Assembly: GCF_965208555.1 (NCBI RefSeq)
Contig: NZ_OZ242342.1
Span: forward strand, 2,108,001-2,172,000
DNA: 64,000 bases
Direction: 5' to 3'
DNA from: Poriferisodalis sp965208555
Lineage (GTDB): Bacteria > Actinomycetota > Acidimicrobiia > Acidimicrobiales > Poriferisodalaceae
Shown here: positions 53,848 to 61,920 of the stretch, one piece after another
Layout of the letters: each line of letters opens with the position of its first letter
How positions within the stretch are numbered: position 1 is the stretch's first letter
The notes under the pieces: generated by a model
Told to the model about the DNA's origin: nothing
Database searches by the model: none
The model's input: only the letters and a program-made list of their open reading frames with translations
Translations under genes and position numbers: made by a program

Positions 53848-54513
53848 TTAGGCGAAATGGGGCGGCCACATTGGCTCGTCGACGGTCCAGGAGACCGGCT
53901 CGCCCCAGTGCTCGCTGAAGACCGACAGGTGCGCCGGCTTGCGCTGGGCCACGCCCCACTTGCCGAGCGGCGTGCCCAGCGGGACCATGCCGTGCATCTG
54001 CCAGACGCCGTCATCAGGCACGCCCAGCAGTCGCTCGACCCGCTCCTGCTGCAGCTTGAGCAGCGTGGTGATGGCCGTGCCCAGGCCTTCGGCGCGGGCC
54101 GCCAGGCACAGGTTCCACAGGCACGGGAACGTCGTGGTCTCGCCGCCGGGCTTGCCGAACACGAACACCAGGACGGGCGCTTGATGCAGATTGTCGGCGA
54201 ACCACTGGGCTGAGCTGTCGATCCGGACCGCCGCCTGCACGGCCGGATCATCCCGGCTGCCCGTGGCCACCTGCTGCTGGACGTGCGCGTAACGGGTCGA
54301 ATTCAGCTCGTCGAGGCACTCGCGGTAGATGCGCTGAATCTCGCTCTTGGTGCCTGGCTCGGCGACCGTCATGAAGCGGAAACGCTGCTCGTTCCCGCCG
54401 CTGGGGCCGCGCACTGCTGCGTCGAACAGCTTGGGCAGCAGTGCAGGGTCGAACGGCTCCGATGACAGCCGGCGCATCGCCCGAGTCGTGTAGATGGCTT
54501 CGTAGACGTCCAT
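53848..54513 (-). CDS. nitroreductase-family FMN oxidoreductase
   Basis: 221 residues. TTRAMRRLSSEPFDPALL and AAVRGPSGGNEQRFRF form the FMN phosphate-binding region, and LAARAEGLGTAITTLL the central helix of the family. Reduces nitro groups, quinones or flavins with NAD(P)H; the natural substrate is unknown. ATG 54513 begins MDVYEAIYTTRAMRR, matching the family, so the longer frame is rejected. It is 31 bp upstream of the binding-protein gene on the same strand and may share its transcript. Confidence 0.85.
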   Translation of the reverse strand: MDVYEAIYTTRAMRRLSSEPFDPALLPKLFDAAVRGPSGGNEQRFRFMTVAEPGTKSEIQRIYRECLDELNSTRYAHVQQQVATGSRDDPAVQAAVRIDSSAQWFADNLHQAPVLVFVFGKPGGETTTFPCLWNLCLAARAEGLGTAITTLLKLQQERVERLLGVPDDGVWQMHGMVPLGTPLGKWGVAQRKPAHLSVFSEHWGEPVSWTVDEPMWPPHFA

Positions 54514-54613
54514 CCGGGCAACGTAGCCGGGTGTCACGCGGTCAGGCGGGCTGCGTGAAACCGCCGGTCCCGCGGCGGTGTAGCTTGACGCCGCTGTCGA
54601 ACGGAGTCACGCC

Positions 54614-55159
54614 ATGGCTGGGCAATCATCTGGGCAATCATCGGAGGTCCATCCCGAGGAGAACTACGAGGACGTCACGATGTACGACCTCGACGCCGAC
54701 GTGGAGGAGCAACTGCTCCTAGCGCACAACGAGTGCACGTTCATCTGGGCCAACAAGGAGGGCTGGCCGGTCGGCGTGATCATGTCGTACGTCTGGAGCG
54801 ACGGGAAGTTCTGGCTGACGGCATCGAGCCAGCGGGCCCGCATCAGCGCCGTTCGGCGAGATCCGCGGGTGTGCATCGTGGTCACCAGCACCGGCTCGCC
54901 GATGCCGCGCAACAAGGCGATCACGTGGAAGGGCAACTGCACGGTTCACGACGATCGCGAGACCAAGGACTGGTACTACCCGGCGCTGGCTGCGGCGCTG
55001 AGGCCCGACAGCGAAGCAGCCCAGGCTGCCTTCGTCGAGTTCTTGGACTCGCCTCGCCGGGTCATCCTCGAGGTCGAGCCGACCCAGCGGATCGGCTACG
55101 ACGGAGCCAAGATGTCGAAGGCCACTGCCGAGTGGATGGCAGCGCGGGCCTCCCGCTGA
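54614..55159 (+). CDS. pyridoxamine 5'-phosphate oxidase-like (split-barrel flavin) protein
   Basis: 181 residues, paralogue of 22342-22920: NECTFIWANKEGWPVGVIMSY and FWLTASSQRARISAVRRDPR align with the matching segments there, and DWYYPALAAALRPDSEAAQA is nearly repeated. FMN or F420 binding is likely. It is followed 17 bp later by an LLM oxidoreductase gene; flavin/F420 enzymes of these two families often work as a pair. It is divergent from the nitroreductase gene (100 bp between). Confidence 0.8.
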   Translation: MAGQSSGQSSEVHPEENYEDVTMYDLDADVEEQLLLAHNECTFIWANKEGWPVGVIMSYVWSDGKFWLTASSQRARISAVRRDPRVCIVVTSTGSPMPRNKAITWKGNCTVHDDRETKDWYYPALAAALRPDSEAAQAAFVEFLDSPRRVILEVEPTQRIGYDGAKMSKATAEWMAARASR

Positions 55160-55176
55160 GGAACGAAAGGCACACC

Positions 55177-56262
55177 ATGAAGGTCGGCATCACGCTCCCG
55201 ACGCTCTACCCGATGGAGGGCACGGAGCAGATGCTCCCGCTCTATGAGCAGATGGGTGCGGACAGCTACTGGGCGCCCGACCACATCTTGGGCGTCTTCC
55301 ACCCTGAGCTGTGGGCCGACATCCCGCTTTCGGCGCTCGGCGCCGACCCCGATGCCTTCTACGACCCTTTCGCCTACGGGGTGAAGGTGGGCACCATGAC
55401 CGACAAGCCGTACGGCATCTCGGTCACTGATTCGACCCGCCGTCGAGCGGCCGACCTGGCCCGCACCGCATTGACCCTGCACGATCTGATCCCCGGCGGC
55501 TTCATCCTGGGCGTCGGCTCGGGGGAGGCGGAGAGCCTCACGCCGTTCGGCTACCCGTTCGATCGTCCCGTGGCTGCGCTCGAGGAGTGCCTGGTCGAGC
55601 TGCGGAGCCTGCTCGACACCGGGTCGATGCCCAGCGGGCCTGGTCGCATGGGCCTGCCGCTGGAGATGCCGGGCAAGGGCAGTCCGCCCGTGTGGATTGC
55701 CGGTCATGGGCGTCGGATGCTGCGGCTCACCGGTCAGTACGGCGACGGCTGGATTCCGGCGTGGTGGATGTCGGCCGAGGAATACGGGCAGAAGTACCAG
55801 ACCGTCTGCGAGCACGCCGCAGCGGCAGGCAGGCCCGCGCCGACTGCCGGCATGCTGCCGTTCTGCCTGTTCGCGGAGAGCGCCGAACGGGCAGCCGAGA
55901 TGTTCGACGCGGAGCCGCTCGGCAAGCTCTTCGGCCTGTTCGCGATGGGGTCCATCTGGGAGGCGAACGGGATGTCTCACCCCTTGGGCAACGACTCCCA
56001 GGGCTTCATCGATGTCATCATCCATGACCTCGACGCCGACGACCTGCGCGATCTGGCGCCCACGATCCCCTTCGAGATGGTGCAGCAGGTGCTGTTCGTG
56101 GGCAACGCGCAGGAGATCGGCTCGCAGCTCGAAGGATTCGCACGCAACGGGCTCGAGTACGCCGTGCTGGCCAACCTCACCGGCGTCGTCGGCGGGATGG
56201 ACGAGATCATGGCGAGGGCCATGGAGTTCCCCCAGCTCATGGCGGTGCTGCGAGAACTCTGA
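55177..56262 (+). CDS. LLM-class flavin/F420-dependent oxidoreductase
   Basis: 361 residues, closest in pattern to methylenetetrahydromethanopterin-reductase-like enzymes. MKVGITLPTLYPMEG start, MGADSYWAPDHILGVFHPEL, FILGVGSGEAESLTPFGYPF and PVWIAGHGRRMLRLTGQYGDGW are the family's cofactor and substrate strands. AGGAACGAAAGG lies before the ATG at 55177, which fixes the start. It probably forms an operon with the PPOX-like gene just upstream. The reaction cannot be specified. Confidence 0.87.
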   Translation: MKVGITLPTLYPMEGTEQMLPLYEQMGADSYWAPDHILGVFHPELWADIPLSALGADPDAFYDPFAYGVKVGTMTDKPYGISVTDSTRRRAADLARTALTLHDLIPGGFILGVGSGEAESLTPFGYPFDRPVAALEECLVELRSLLDTGSMPSGPGRMGLPLEMPGKGSPPVWIAGHGRRMLRLTGQYGDGWIPAWWMSAEEYGQKYQTVCEHAAAAGRPAPTAGMLPFCLFAESAERAAEMFDAEPLGKLFGLFAMGSIWEANGMSHPLGNDSQGFIDVIIHDLDADDLRDLAPTIPFEMVQQVLFVGNAQEIGSQLEGFARNGLEYAVLANLTGVVGGMDEIMARAMEFPQLMAVLREL

Positions 56263-56265
56263 GCC

Positions 56266-56334
56266 GCTAGCGCTGACTGTGCCTGTTGCTTCCAGCTACC
56301 GCTGACTGTGCTTGATGGTTCCAGCTAGCGCTGG
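56266..56334 (+). repeat. 29-bp tandem repeat between converging gene ends
   Basis: Unit 1 is 56266-56294 and unit 2 is 56295-56323 (24 of 29 bases the same); the first 11 bases of a third unit run to 56334. The third copy contains the stop codon of the - strand Rieske gene. CCAGC-TAGC-GCTGG at 56321-56334 is a small hairpin. Confidence 0.8.
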
Positions 56335-57545
56335 AACGCCACCTCGGCACCGGCAAAAAGGTCGGCGAAGTCGTCGTCGGTCTCGGCGGCCACGAGGCGG
56401 TCGACCCAGCCGTGGAAACGCTGGCCGCCGGCCTCGTTGCGGCCGAACAGAAACTCCGTCTTGGCCCCGGTCTTGACAGCCCGCTGGATCCGGTTGCCGG
56501 TGTAGTAGTCCTCGTCGCGCACAACATGCAGCAGGAATGCCTTCTGGGCCTCGATCAGCTCGTCGAGTTGCTCGTTGGGCTCGAATGCGGCCAAGAAGTG
56601 CTGGACGGTCCGGGAAGTGTCGGGATTGTCACCAGGGAAGAGCGTCGAGATCATGTACATGCGACCGCCGCCGGGAACGCCGTCGGCGCTCACCTTGAAG
56701 CCCGCGACCGAGGTGTGCGGAAAGATCGTCCATACGCCTGCGGTCAGCACATCACTGGGCCAGTCGTCCTCGTCGAGGTCGTCGAGCACCAGGATCCGGT
56801 GGTCGGGCGAGGTCACCCGCTGGTGAGGACCCCACGCGTCGTAGATGGCCTTGTTGGAGTAGTCGGGCCCGAACGTTTCGCGGTGCAAGATCGGCAGGTG
56901 GTAGAAGTCGAGATAGCCGTCGTAGGCCACCTTCCAGTTGGGGCCGTCGACGCTCTGGCTGCCCACGTAGGCACAGCTCGCGAAGTCATGATGCTCCAGC
57001 ATCTCGCCGTAGCCGCAGAGGTAGGCATCGATGTCGAAGGGCATCCCCGGTGTCAAAGCGCCGAAGATGATGCCGGCCCGCTCCGCCACGGGAAGCGGGG
57101 TGAGGCCGTTGCAGTCGGGGTCGAGATCGCCGAATTCGTCACGGTCGAGGATGCCCACCAGCCGACCCTCGTTGTCGTAGCTCCAAGCGTGGTAGGGGCA
57201 GGTGAACCTGCGGGCCGAGCCGGTTCCTTCCCGCACGACGATGGAGCCGCGGTGGCTGCACATGTTCACGAACGAGCGCATCAGGCCGTCGGCGCCGCGT
57301 GACAGCAGGACGGGCACGCCCGCGACCTCCAGCGCCTTGTAGCTGCGGGGCTCGGGCAGCTCGCACGTGAAGCCCAGCACCAGGGGAGTGCGTTTGAAGA
57401 CGCGCTCCATCTCCAGTCGCCAGCGGTCCGGGTCGTAGTAGTTCGTGGCCGGGACCCGCCCGATCTCGCCCGCCAGCGGCACGGTGCCCGCACGGGCGTG
57501 CTTCAGGGTCCTGCGGGTGAGCTCGACCAGCGTCTCGTAGCTCAT
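56325..57545 (-). CDS. Rieske non-heme iron oxygenase, alpha subunit
   Basis: 406 residues. Rieske ligands Cys96-x-His98 (MCSHRG) and Cys116-x2-His119 (CPYHAW); iron ligands His216 and His221 in LDFYHLPILH. It diverges from the 42255/57786/61888 group. The sequence between the Rieske and catalytic domains is shorter, and GYLDFYH replaces EAYH. ATG 57545 starts MSYETLVELTRRTLKHARAG; the upstream frame runs through the small gene and is rejected. It is transcribed after the small ORF at 57557. Confidence 0.92.
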   Translation of the reverse strand: MSYETLVELTRRTLKHARAGTVPLAGEIGRVPATNYYDPDRWRLEMERVFKRTPLVLGFTCELPEPRSYKALEVAGVPVLLSRGADGLMRSFVNMCSHRGSIVVREGTGSARRFTCPYHAWSYDNEGRLVGILDRDEFGDLDPDCNGLTPLPVAERAGIIFGALTPGMPFDIDAYLCGYGEMLEHHDFASCAYVGSQSVDGPNWKVAYDGYLDFYHLPILHRETFGPDYSNKAIYDAWGPHQRVTSPDHRILVLDDLDEDDWPSDVLTAGVWTIFPHTSVAGFKVSADGVPGGGRMYMISTLFPGDNPDTSRTVQHFLAAFEPNEQLDELIEAQKAFLLHVVRDEDYYTGNRIQRAVKTGAKTEFLFGRNEAGGQRFHGWVDRLVAAETDDDFADLFAGAEVAFQR

Positions 57546-57556
57546 CTGAACACCCC

Positions 57557-57784
57557 CTACCCCTCTCGGGCAGCTTCGGCTACCCGGTGGTTGGCGACTT
57601 GCGGGCCGGCGATCCAGTTGCACATCTGCGGGTCGCACTCTCGCAGCTCGCCGCTGATCCACTCGCCTTCGCTGGTGAACACTCCCTGGCGATCACCGTC
57701 GGTCACCACGATGTCGCCGATCTCGCCGTCGTGCTGGCGCTCGTACAGCGCGCCACTGAACGGGTGATGCAGGCCGCTCGGCAT
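57557..57784 (-). CDS. small protein matching an insertion domain of a neighbouring Rieske oxygenase
   Basis: 75 residues. It is not a known family to me, but it aligns with an internal stretch (residues ~288-340) of the Rieske oxygenase at 61888-63486. HPFSGALYER matches HPMNGHIYER there, and CDPQMCNWIAGPQ matches ADPHLCKWIGGPL, with 32-34 residues between in both. The gene starts one base after the stop of the Rieske gene 57786-59222, which lacks the insertion. It may supply that domain in trans. The conserved Cys55 and Trp57 are candidates for structure or metal contact. Confidence 0.75.
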   Translation of the reverse strand: MPSGLHHPFSGALYERQHDGEIGDIVVTDGDRQGVFTSEGEWISGELRECDPQMCNWIAGPQVANHRVAEAAREG

Positions 57785-57785
57785 G

Positions 57786-59222
57786 TCAGCAGCCTCCTGC
57801 AGCAGTGGCGGCTGCCTCGGCGCCGCTTGTCGAGATGGCAACTGCTTGCTCGCGGCCCCGCTCGACCCATTCGCCCAGCTTGTGGTGCAGCCACCGGACC
57901 TTGCTCTCCTGGTAGTTGCCCAGGGTGATGCCGGGCTTGCGGGTGGTCTCGAGACCGATCTGCAGCTTGGCCATGTTGAACAGGTCTTGGTTGAAGACCT
58001 TTCCCAGCATGCCCAGCTCGGGTGCGTCGGTGAAAGTTTCGAACTCTTCCAGCCAGTGGATCTCGCACGGCGGAGGCTTCTCGCCCTGGTAGGGCGCTAG
58101 GAAGATGCACTCCATGATCGCGGAGCGGTGATCGTCGCCGTTAGGCCTGAAGCGGTACACGATGCGGTTGAACGCGCCCCACGGGTGGAAGTTGGGGAAG
58201 ACCGTGTAGTCGATGCTGTCCATCATCTCCGCGTCGGACATGGAGTCGACCCACTCGTCGCCGGCCACCGATCGCCATCGCTTGCGGCTGGCCTCTGCGG
58301 CGATCGCACGCATGTTGGCTTGGTCGTCGAGCTGCATCGGCAGTTCCTGATCGTGGCGCACGTCCAGCATCGCCCGCATCATCTGATCCGCGGTGGGTTC
58401 CCAGTCCAGCAGCGGGCTCGGCGTGCCGCCCGGTGTGATCACCCGGGCGAAGTTCTCCCAGATGTCCACTTGGGAGTTGGTATCGCCGAGGTACGGCATG
58501 ATCTGGGGGTGCGTGGCGTTCACGTGGTACGCCTCGCAGAACGCCTCTTGGGCGATCTTCCAGTTCGCGCGGATCACCTTCGCCACGTGTGCCTGCTTGT
58601 AGCGCCGCTCGAGGTCCCACACCTGGAACTGGTCGACGATCTCGCCCAGAAACTCCTCGAGTGACTCGGTGTTGTGGGGATCGGGGTTGATGAACACGAA
58701 CCCGGCCCATTCGCCGACCTGGGCCTCAGGCAGCGTGAAGTTCTCGCGGTCTACGTGGGGGAAGTCCCAATCGCCGGGGATGTCCTGCAACTCGCCGCCC
58801 AAGGTCCAGGCGAACCCGTGGAAGGCACAGCGGATCTCGCTGCAGCGGCCGTTGTAGTCCTTGAGCCGTCGGCCCCGATGCAGGCAGGCGTTGACGTACG
58901 CCTTGATGCCGTCTTCGGTGCGCATGACGATGTAGGAGTCACGGACTATCTCGTAGATGTAGTAGTCGCCCACCTCGGGGATCTCGTCGGTACGGCAGGC
59001 GTACTGCCAGACCTTCTGCCAGACGTGCTCCACTTCGGCCTCGTGCCACGCGCGACTGGTGTAGCGGCTGGCGGCGACGTCCTCGCTGCCGAGATAACGC
59101 GGGTGGTCGAGCCGCAACACCTCGGGAACCTCGTGCGTGTCGGCGTCGAGCAGCTGCTGGTAGCTGATGCCGGGCGACCTTGCCTCGCCCCACGCGCTCG
59201 GCTGGCCTTGTGCGACGGACAT
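57786..59222 (-). CDS. Rieske non-heme iron oxygenase, alpha subunit
   Basis: 478 residues. Rieske ligands Cys113-x-His115 (ACLHRG) and Cys132-x2-His135 (CAFHGF); iron ligands His233 and His238 in EAYHVNATHP. It is similar throughout to the gene at 61888, including EIPEVGDYYIYEI, DWDFPHVD and a C-terminal NYQESKVRWLHHKLGEW, but it lacks ~60-80 residues after the catalytic histidines. A matching 75-residue protein is encoded immediately downstream. GAGAGG before ATG 59222 settles the start. An SDR gene lies 47 bp upstream. Confidence 0.93.
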   Translation of the reverse strand: MSVAQGQPSAWGEARSPGISYQQLLDADTHEVPEVLRLDHPRYLGSEDVAASRYTSRAWHEAEVEHVWQKVWQYACRTDEIPEVGDYYIYEIVRDSYIVMRTEDGIKAYVNACLHRGRRLKDYNGRCSEIRCAFHGFAWTLGGELQDIPGDWDFPHVDRENFTLPEAQVGEWAGFVFINPDPHNTESLEEFLGEIVDQFQVWDLERRYKQAHVAKVIRANWKIAQEAFCEAYHVNATHPQIMPYLGDTNSQVDIWENFARVITPGGTPSPLLDWEPTADQMMRAMLDVRHDQELPMQLDDQANMRAIAAEASRKRWRSVAGDEWVDSMSDAEMMDSIDYTVFPNFHPWGAFNRIVYRFRPNGDDHRSAIMECIFLAPYQGEKPPPCEIHWLEEFETFTDAPELGMLGKVFNQDLFNMAKLQIGLETTRKPGITLGNYQESKVRWLHHKLGEWVERGREQAVAISTSGAEAAATAAGGC

Positions 59223-59269
59223 GTTGCGTTCCTCTCTCGGCATGCTCACGCTGCGTGTGTCTGCGCCGT

Positions 59270-60145
59270 TCAGTCTTGCCCGAATCTCGCCCCCGTGCCG
59301 TCACGAGGTTGCGCCGGCCGGTAGTTGGTCGTGCGCTGGGTGCGTCCGCCGCTGACCAGCAGCAGCTGACCGGTGACCCACGAGGCCGCGTCAGACGTCA
59401 GGTAGACGACCGCGGCGGCGATGTCGGCCGGTTCGCCCATGCGCCCGAGCGGGATGCTCGCCGTCAGTTCGTCCAGCCGATCCGACACGCCCAGCACCTC
59501 GAGGAATGCCTCGGTGGCAATCGGTCCCGGCGCTACCGCGTTGACGCGAACTTGCGGCGCCAGCTCGAGAGCCAGCGTCTGGGTGAGGTTGTTCATGGCC
59601 GCCTTGGCAGCGGCGTAGGGGCCGGTCATCGGCGAGCCACGCGTCCCGGCACCCGACGAGATGTTGACGATGGCGCCGCCCGCATCGCCCATCGCGGCGG
59701 CTGCCGCCTTGCAGCCCTGAAACGCCGTGGTCAGGTTCAGCTCGAGCTGGGAGCGGAACACGTCGTCGGGTGTGTCCGCCAGCGAGCGCACGGTCTTCTC
59801 GTCGGACCCGCCCACGTTGTTGACCCACACGTCGACACGTCCGAACTCGGCCAGCGTGCGGTCTGCCAGCGTCGCGGAGAAGTCGCGAATGTCGCCCGGC
59901 ACGATGAGCGCCCGCTCGCCGTGCGCTTCGATCGCGGCCGCGGTGGTCTCCAGGTCGCCGACTCGCCGGGCATTGATCGCCACGTCGCAGCCGTGCTCCG
60001 CGAGCGCGATGGCAATCGAGCGGCCGATGCCTTGGCCCGCGCCGGTGACCACGGCGACTCGGTCGTCCATGCGGAACAGCGGCGCGATGCGCGGCGCTGG
60101 TTCTGCATGACTCGCCGAAGAGCCTGCCGCGGGCGGGTCGGTCAT
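59270..60145 (-). CDS. short-chain dehydrogenase/reductase (SDR)
   Basis: 291 residues. Cofactor motif TGAGQGIG, VWVNNVGGSDEKT (NNVG variant), and the active site Ser in VNISSGAG with Tyr-x3-Lys in GPYAAAKAAM. A ~25-residue N-terminal lead and a C-terminal tail (TNYRPAQPRDGTGARFGQD) extend the core. ATG 60145 overlaps the stop of the ABM gene upstream (ATGA). It is third in the run SDR-ABM-SDR and lies just upstream of the Rieske gene at 57786. Confidence 0.9.
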   Translation of the reverse strand: MTDPPAAGSSASHAEPAPRIAPLFRMDDRVAVVTGAGQGIGRSIAIALAEHGCDVAINARRVGDLETTAAAIEAHGERALIVPGDIRDFSATLADRTLAEFGRVDVWVNNVGGSDEKTVRSLADTPDDVFRSQLELNLTTAFQGCKAAAAAMGDAGGAIVNISSGAGTRGSPMTGPYAAAKAAMNNLTQTLALELAPQVRVNAVAPGPIATEAFLEVLGVSDRLDELTASIPLGRMGEPADIAAAVVYLTSDAASWVTGQLLLVSGGRTQRTTNYRPAQPRDGTGARFGQD

Positions 60146-60489
60146 GCGGTGAAGAAGTCGGCCCTGGGGGTGCGGGTGTCGTCGTACACCGGCTCGCGCA
60201 GGTCGCAGCGGTACTTGTTGTTGTCCGCTCCGATGATGCCGCAGTCGCCCAGCGTGGCCCGCATGTTGAAGTAGTTCGGGTGCTCGAAGTGCGCCGCCAG
60301 CGATGCCTCGTCGGCCCACAGCTCGTAGACCAGCACTCGCGTGTCGGTGCACGGGTCGGCCGAGAAGCAGTAGGCGAGGCAGCCCGGTTCGTCGTCCCGC
60401 GTTGCCTGCTGCAGCGGGCGGCCCAGCTCGACGGCGCGGTCCCGGTTGGCGGCGGTGTCGAAGTCGATCTCTCCGGCGATGATGATCAT
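60142..60489 (-). CDS. antibiotic biosynthesis monooxygenase (ABM)-domain protein
   Basis: 115 residues of the dimeric alpha/beta barrel. MIIIAGEIDFDTAANRDRAV, DDEPGCLAYCFSADP, and VLVYELWADEASLAAHFEHP are the standard strands with the conserved Glu-x-W. Such proteins include cofactor-free monooxygenases and quinone-modifying enzymes, often with hydrophobic substrates. The ATG at 60489 fits the family start. It is coupled to the SDR gene 59270-60145 by a four-base overlap. Confidence 0.85.
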   Translation of the reverse strand: MIIIAGEIDFDTAANRDRAVELGRPLQQATRDDEPGCLAYCFSADPCTDTRVLVYELWADEASLAAHFEHPNYFNMRATLGDCGIIGADNNKYRCDLREPVYDDTRTPRADFFTA

Positions 60490-60517
60490 GAGATTGCCCT
60501 GTGTTTGTTTGCGGTTG

Positions 60518-61345
60518 CTACCCGCGCCGGCCGGCTTCGCCGATGACCGATCCGGCACCGCGGTGGAAGCGGTTGGGTGTCGAACCCGCGGTGGTCCATC
60601 CGGCATCCACGACCAGGCAGTGCCCGCTGACGTAGCGGGCGTCGTCGCTTGCGAGATAGAGGGCGGCGTTGGCGATGTCGATCGGCATGCCGCCGAAGCC
60701 GAGCGGCGAGCCTGCAGAGATGTGCTGCTGCGCACTGTCGGTGTCGGTGTGGTCACCGCTGATGACCGAAGCGGTCATTGCGGTGACGATGCTGCCCGGC
60801 GCGATGGCGTTGGCCCGTACCCCGTGCGCAGCGAGCTCGTTCGCAATCGACTTGGTCAGTCCGATGACGCCGTGCTTCGCCGCGGTGTAGGCATGCGGGC
60901 CGAGACCTCCCGCGACGCCCGCGACCGACGAGGTGGAGATGATCGAGCCCGATCCCTGGGCGATCATCACCCGGGACGCGTGCTTGCACCCCAGGAACAC
61001 GCCCCTCAGCAGGATGGCCAGTGACTCGTCCCACGCCTCGACCGGCGTCTCGGCGATGGAGCCGACCGCGCCCACGATGCCGGCGTTGTTGAACATGCAG
61101 TCCAGTTGCCCGAACTCGCTGACTGCGGCCCCCACGGCGGCTTCGACGTCGGACTCGTCGGTGACGTCGGTGCGGTGAAATCGCGTGGTGTCGCCCAGCG
61201 ACGAGACCAGCTCGCGTCCTGCCTCCTCTTGGATGTCGGCCACCACCACGCGAGCGCCCTCCTCGACGAAGCGACGCACCGTCCCCTCGCCCAAGCCGCT
61301 CGCGCCCCCGGTGATGAGTGCGACCTTGCCGTCGAGTCGTCCCAT
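60518..61345 (-). CDS. short-chain dehydrogenase/reductase (SDR)
   Basis: 275 residues. Cofactor motif TGGASGLG, CMFNNAGIVGAVG, and the active site Ser in ISTSSVAG with Tyr-x3-Lys in HAYTAAKHGV; RANAIAPGSIVTAMT is the PG motif. A Gly/Arg-rich C-terminal tail follows GWTTAG. It is the first gene of a - strand run and is divergent from the VOC gene (92 bp between starts). Confidence 0.9.
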   Translation of the reverse strand: MGRLDGKVALITGGASGLGEGTVRRFVEEGARVVVADIQEEAGRELVSSLGDTTRFHRTDVTDESDVEAAVGAAVSEFGQLDCMFNNAGIVGAVGSIAETPVEAWDESLAILLRGVFLGCKHASRVMIAQGSGSIISTSSVAGVAGGLGPHAYTAAKHGVIGLTKSIANELAAHGVRANAIAPGSIVTAMTASVISGDHTDTDSAQQHISAGSPLGFGGMPIDIANAALYLASDDARYVSGHCLVVDAGWTTAGSTPNRFHRGAGSVIGEAGRRG

Positions 61346-61437
61346 GAGTGTCGGTCCTTCCAGTCGGCCCAGCCGCGTCCGGCGGTCACTGGCGACGCGG
61401 CATGCGAGAGTATGGCCGCATCAGGGAGGATTGTCCG

Positions 61438-61920
61438 ATGATCGACTACCAGCGGCTGTTCCACACGGGGATACGAGTGCCTGACGTGGATGCTGCCATG
61501 GCCGAGATGGGCGAGACGCTGGGGGTGAGCTGGGCGTCGGTGCAGCACAACCCGGCGCAGCAGGTGTGGACGCCCCAGCACGGCCTGCAGACCGTCGAGC
61601 TGGTCTTCACGTACTCATGCGAGGGGCCCCAGCATCTCGAGCTGCTGGCCGGCGAGCCGGGCACCATCTGGGACGGCTCGGTCGACCCGGGGGTGCATCA
61701 CGTGGGGGTGTGGGTCGACGACGTGGTCGCGGAGACCGAGCACTGCCTGCAGGCCGGCTGGCAGGTCGCCGCGGCGGGGGCGTCGCCCGACGACGGCTAT
61801 GGCGCCTTCACCTACGTCGTGCCGCCCAGCGGCCCGATCGTCGAACTGGTCTGGTCGGCGATCGAGCCTCGCTTCGAGTCGTGGTGGTCAGGCGGGCGGC
61901 TCGGCAGCGAGCGCACCTGA
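61438..61920 (+). CDS. VOC (glyoxalase/dioxygenase superfamily) protein
   Basis: 160 residues, two beta-alpha-beta-beta-beta modules. LFHTGIRVPDVDAAMAEMGE gives the first metal His; QTVELVFTY, HHVGVWVDDVVAETEHCL and GPIVELVW supply later His/Glu positions. Members bind a divalent metal and act as isomerases, epimerases, extradiol dioxygenases or lyases. GGGAGG lies ahead of the ATG at 61438. Its last 33 bp overlap the convergent Rieske gene. Confidence 0.85.
   Translation: MIDYQRLFHTGIRVPDVDAAMAEMGETLGVSWASVQHNPAQQVWTPQHGLQTVELVFTYSCEGPQHLELLAGEPGTIWDGSVDPGVHHVGVWVDDVVAETEHCLQAGWQVAAAGASPDDGYGAFTYVVPPSGPIVELVWSAIEPRFESWWSGGRLGSERT

Noticed and set aside
53817..54251. N-terminal extension of the binding protein
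   Set aside because: It would precede the lipoprotein signal peptide, which must be N-terminal, and it is out of frame within the nitroreductase gene.
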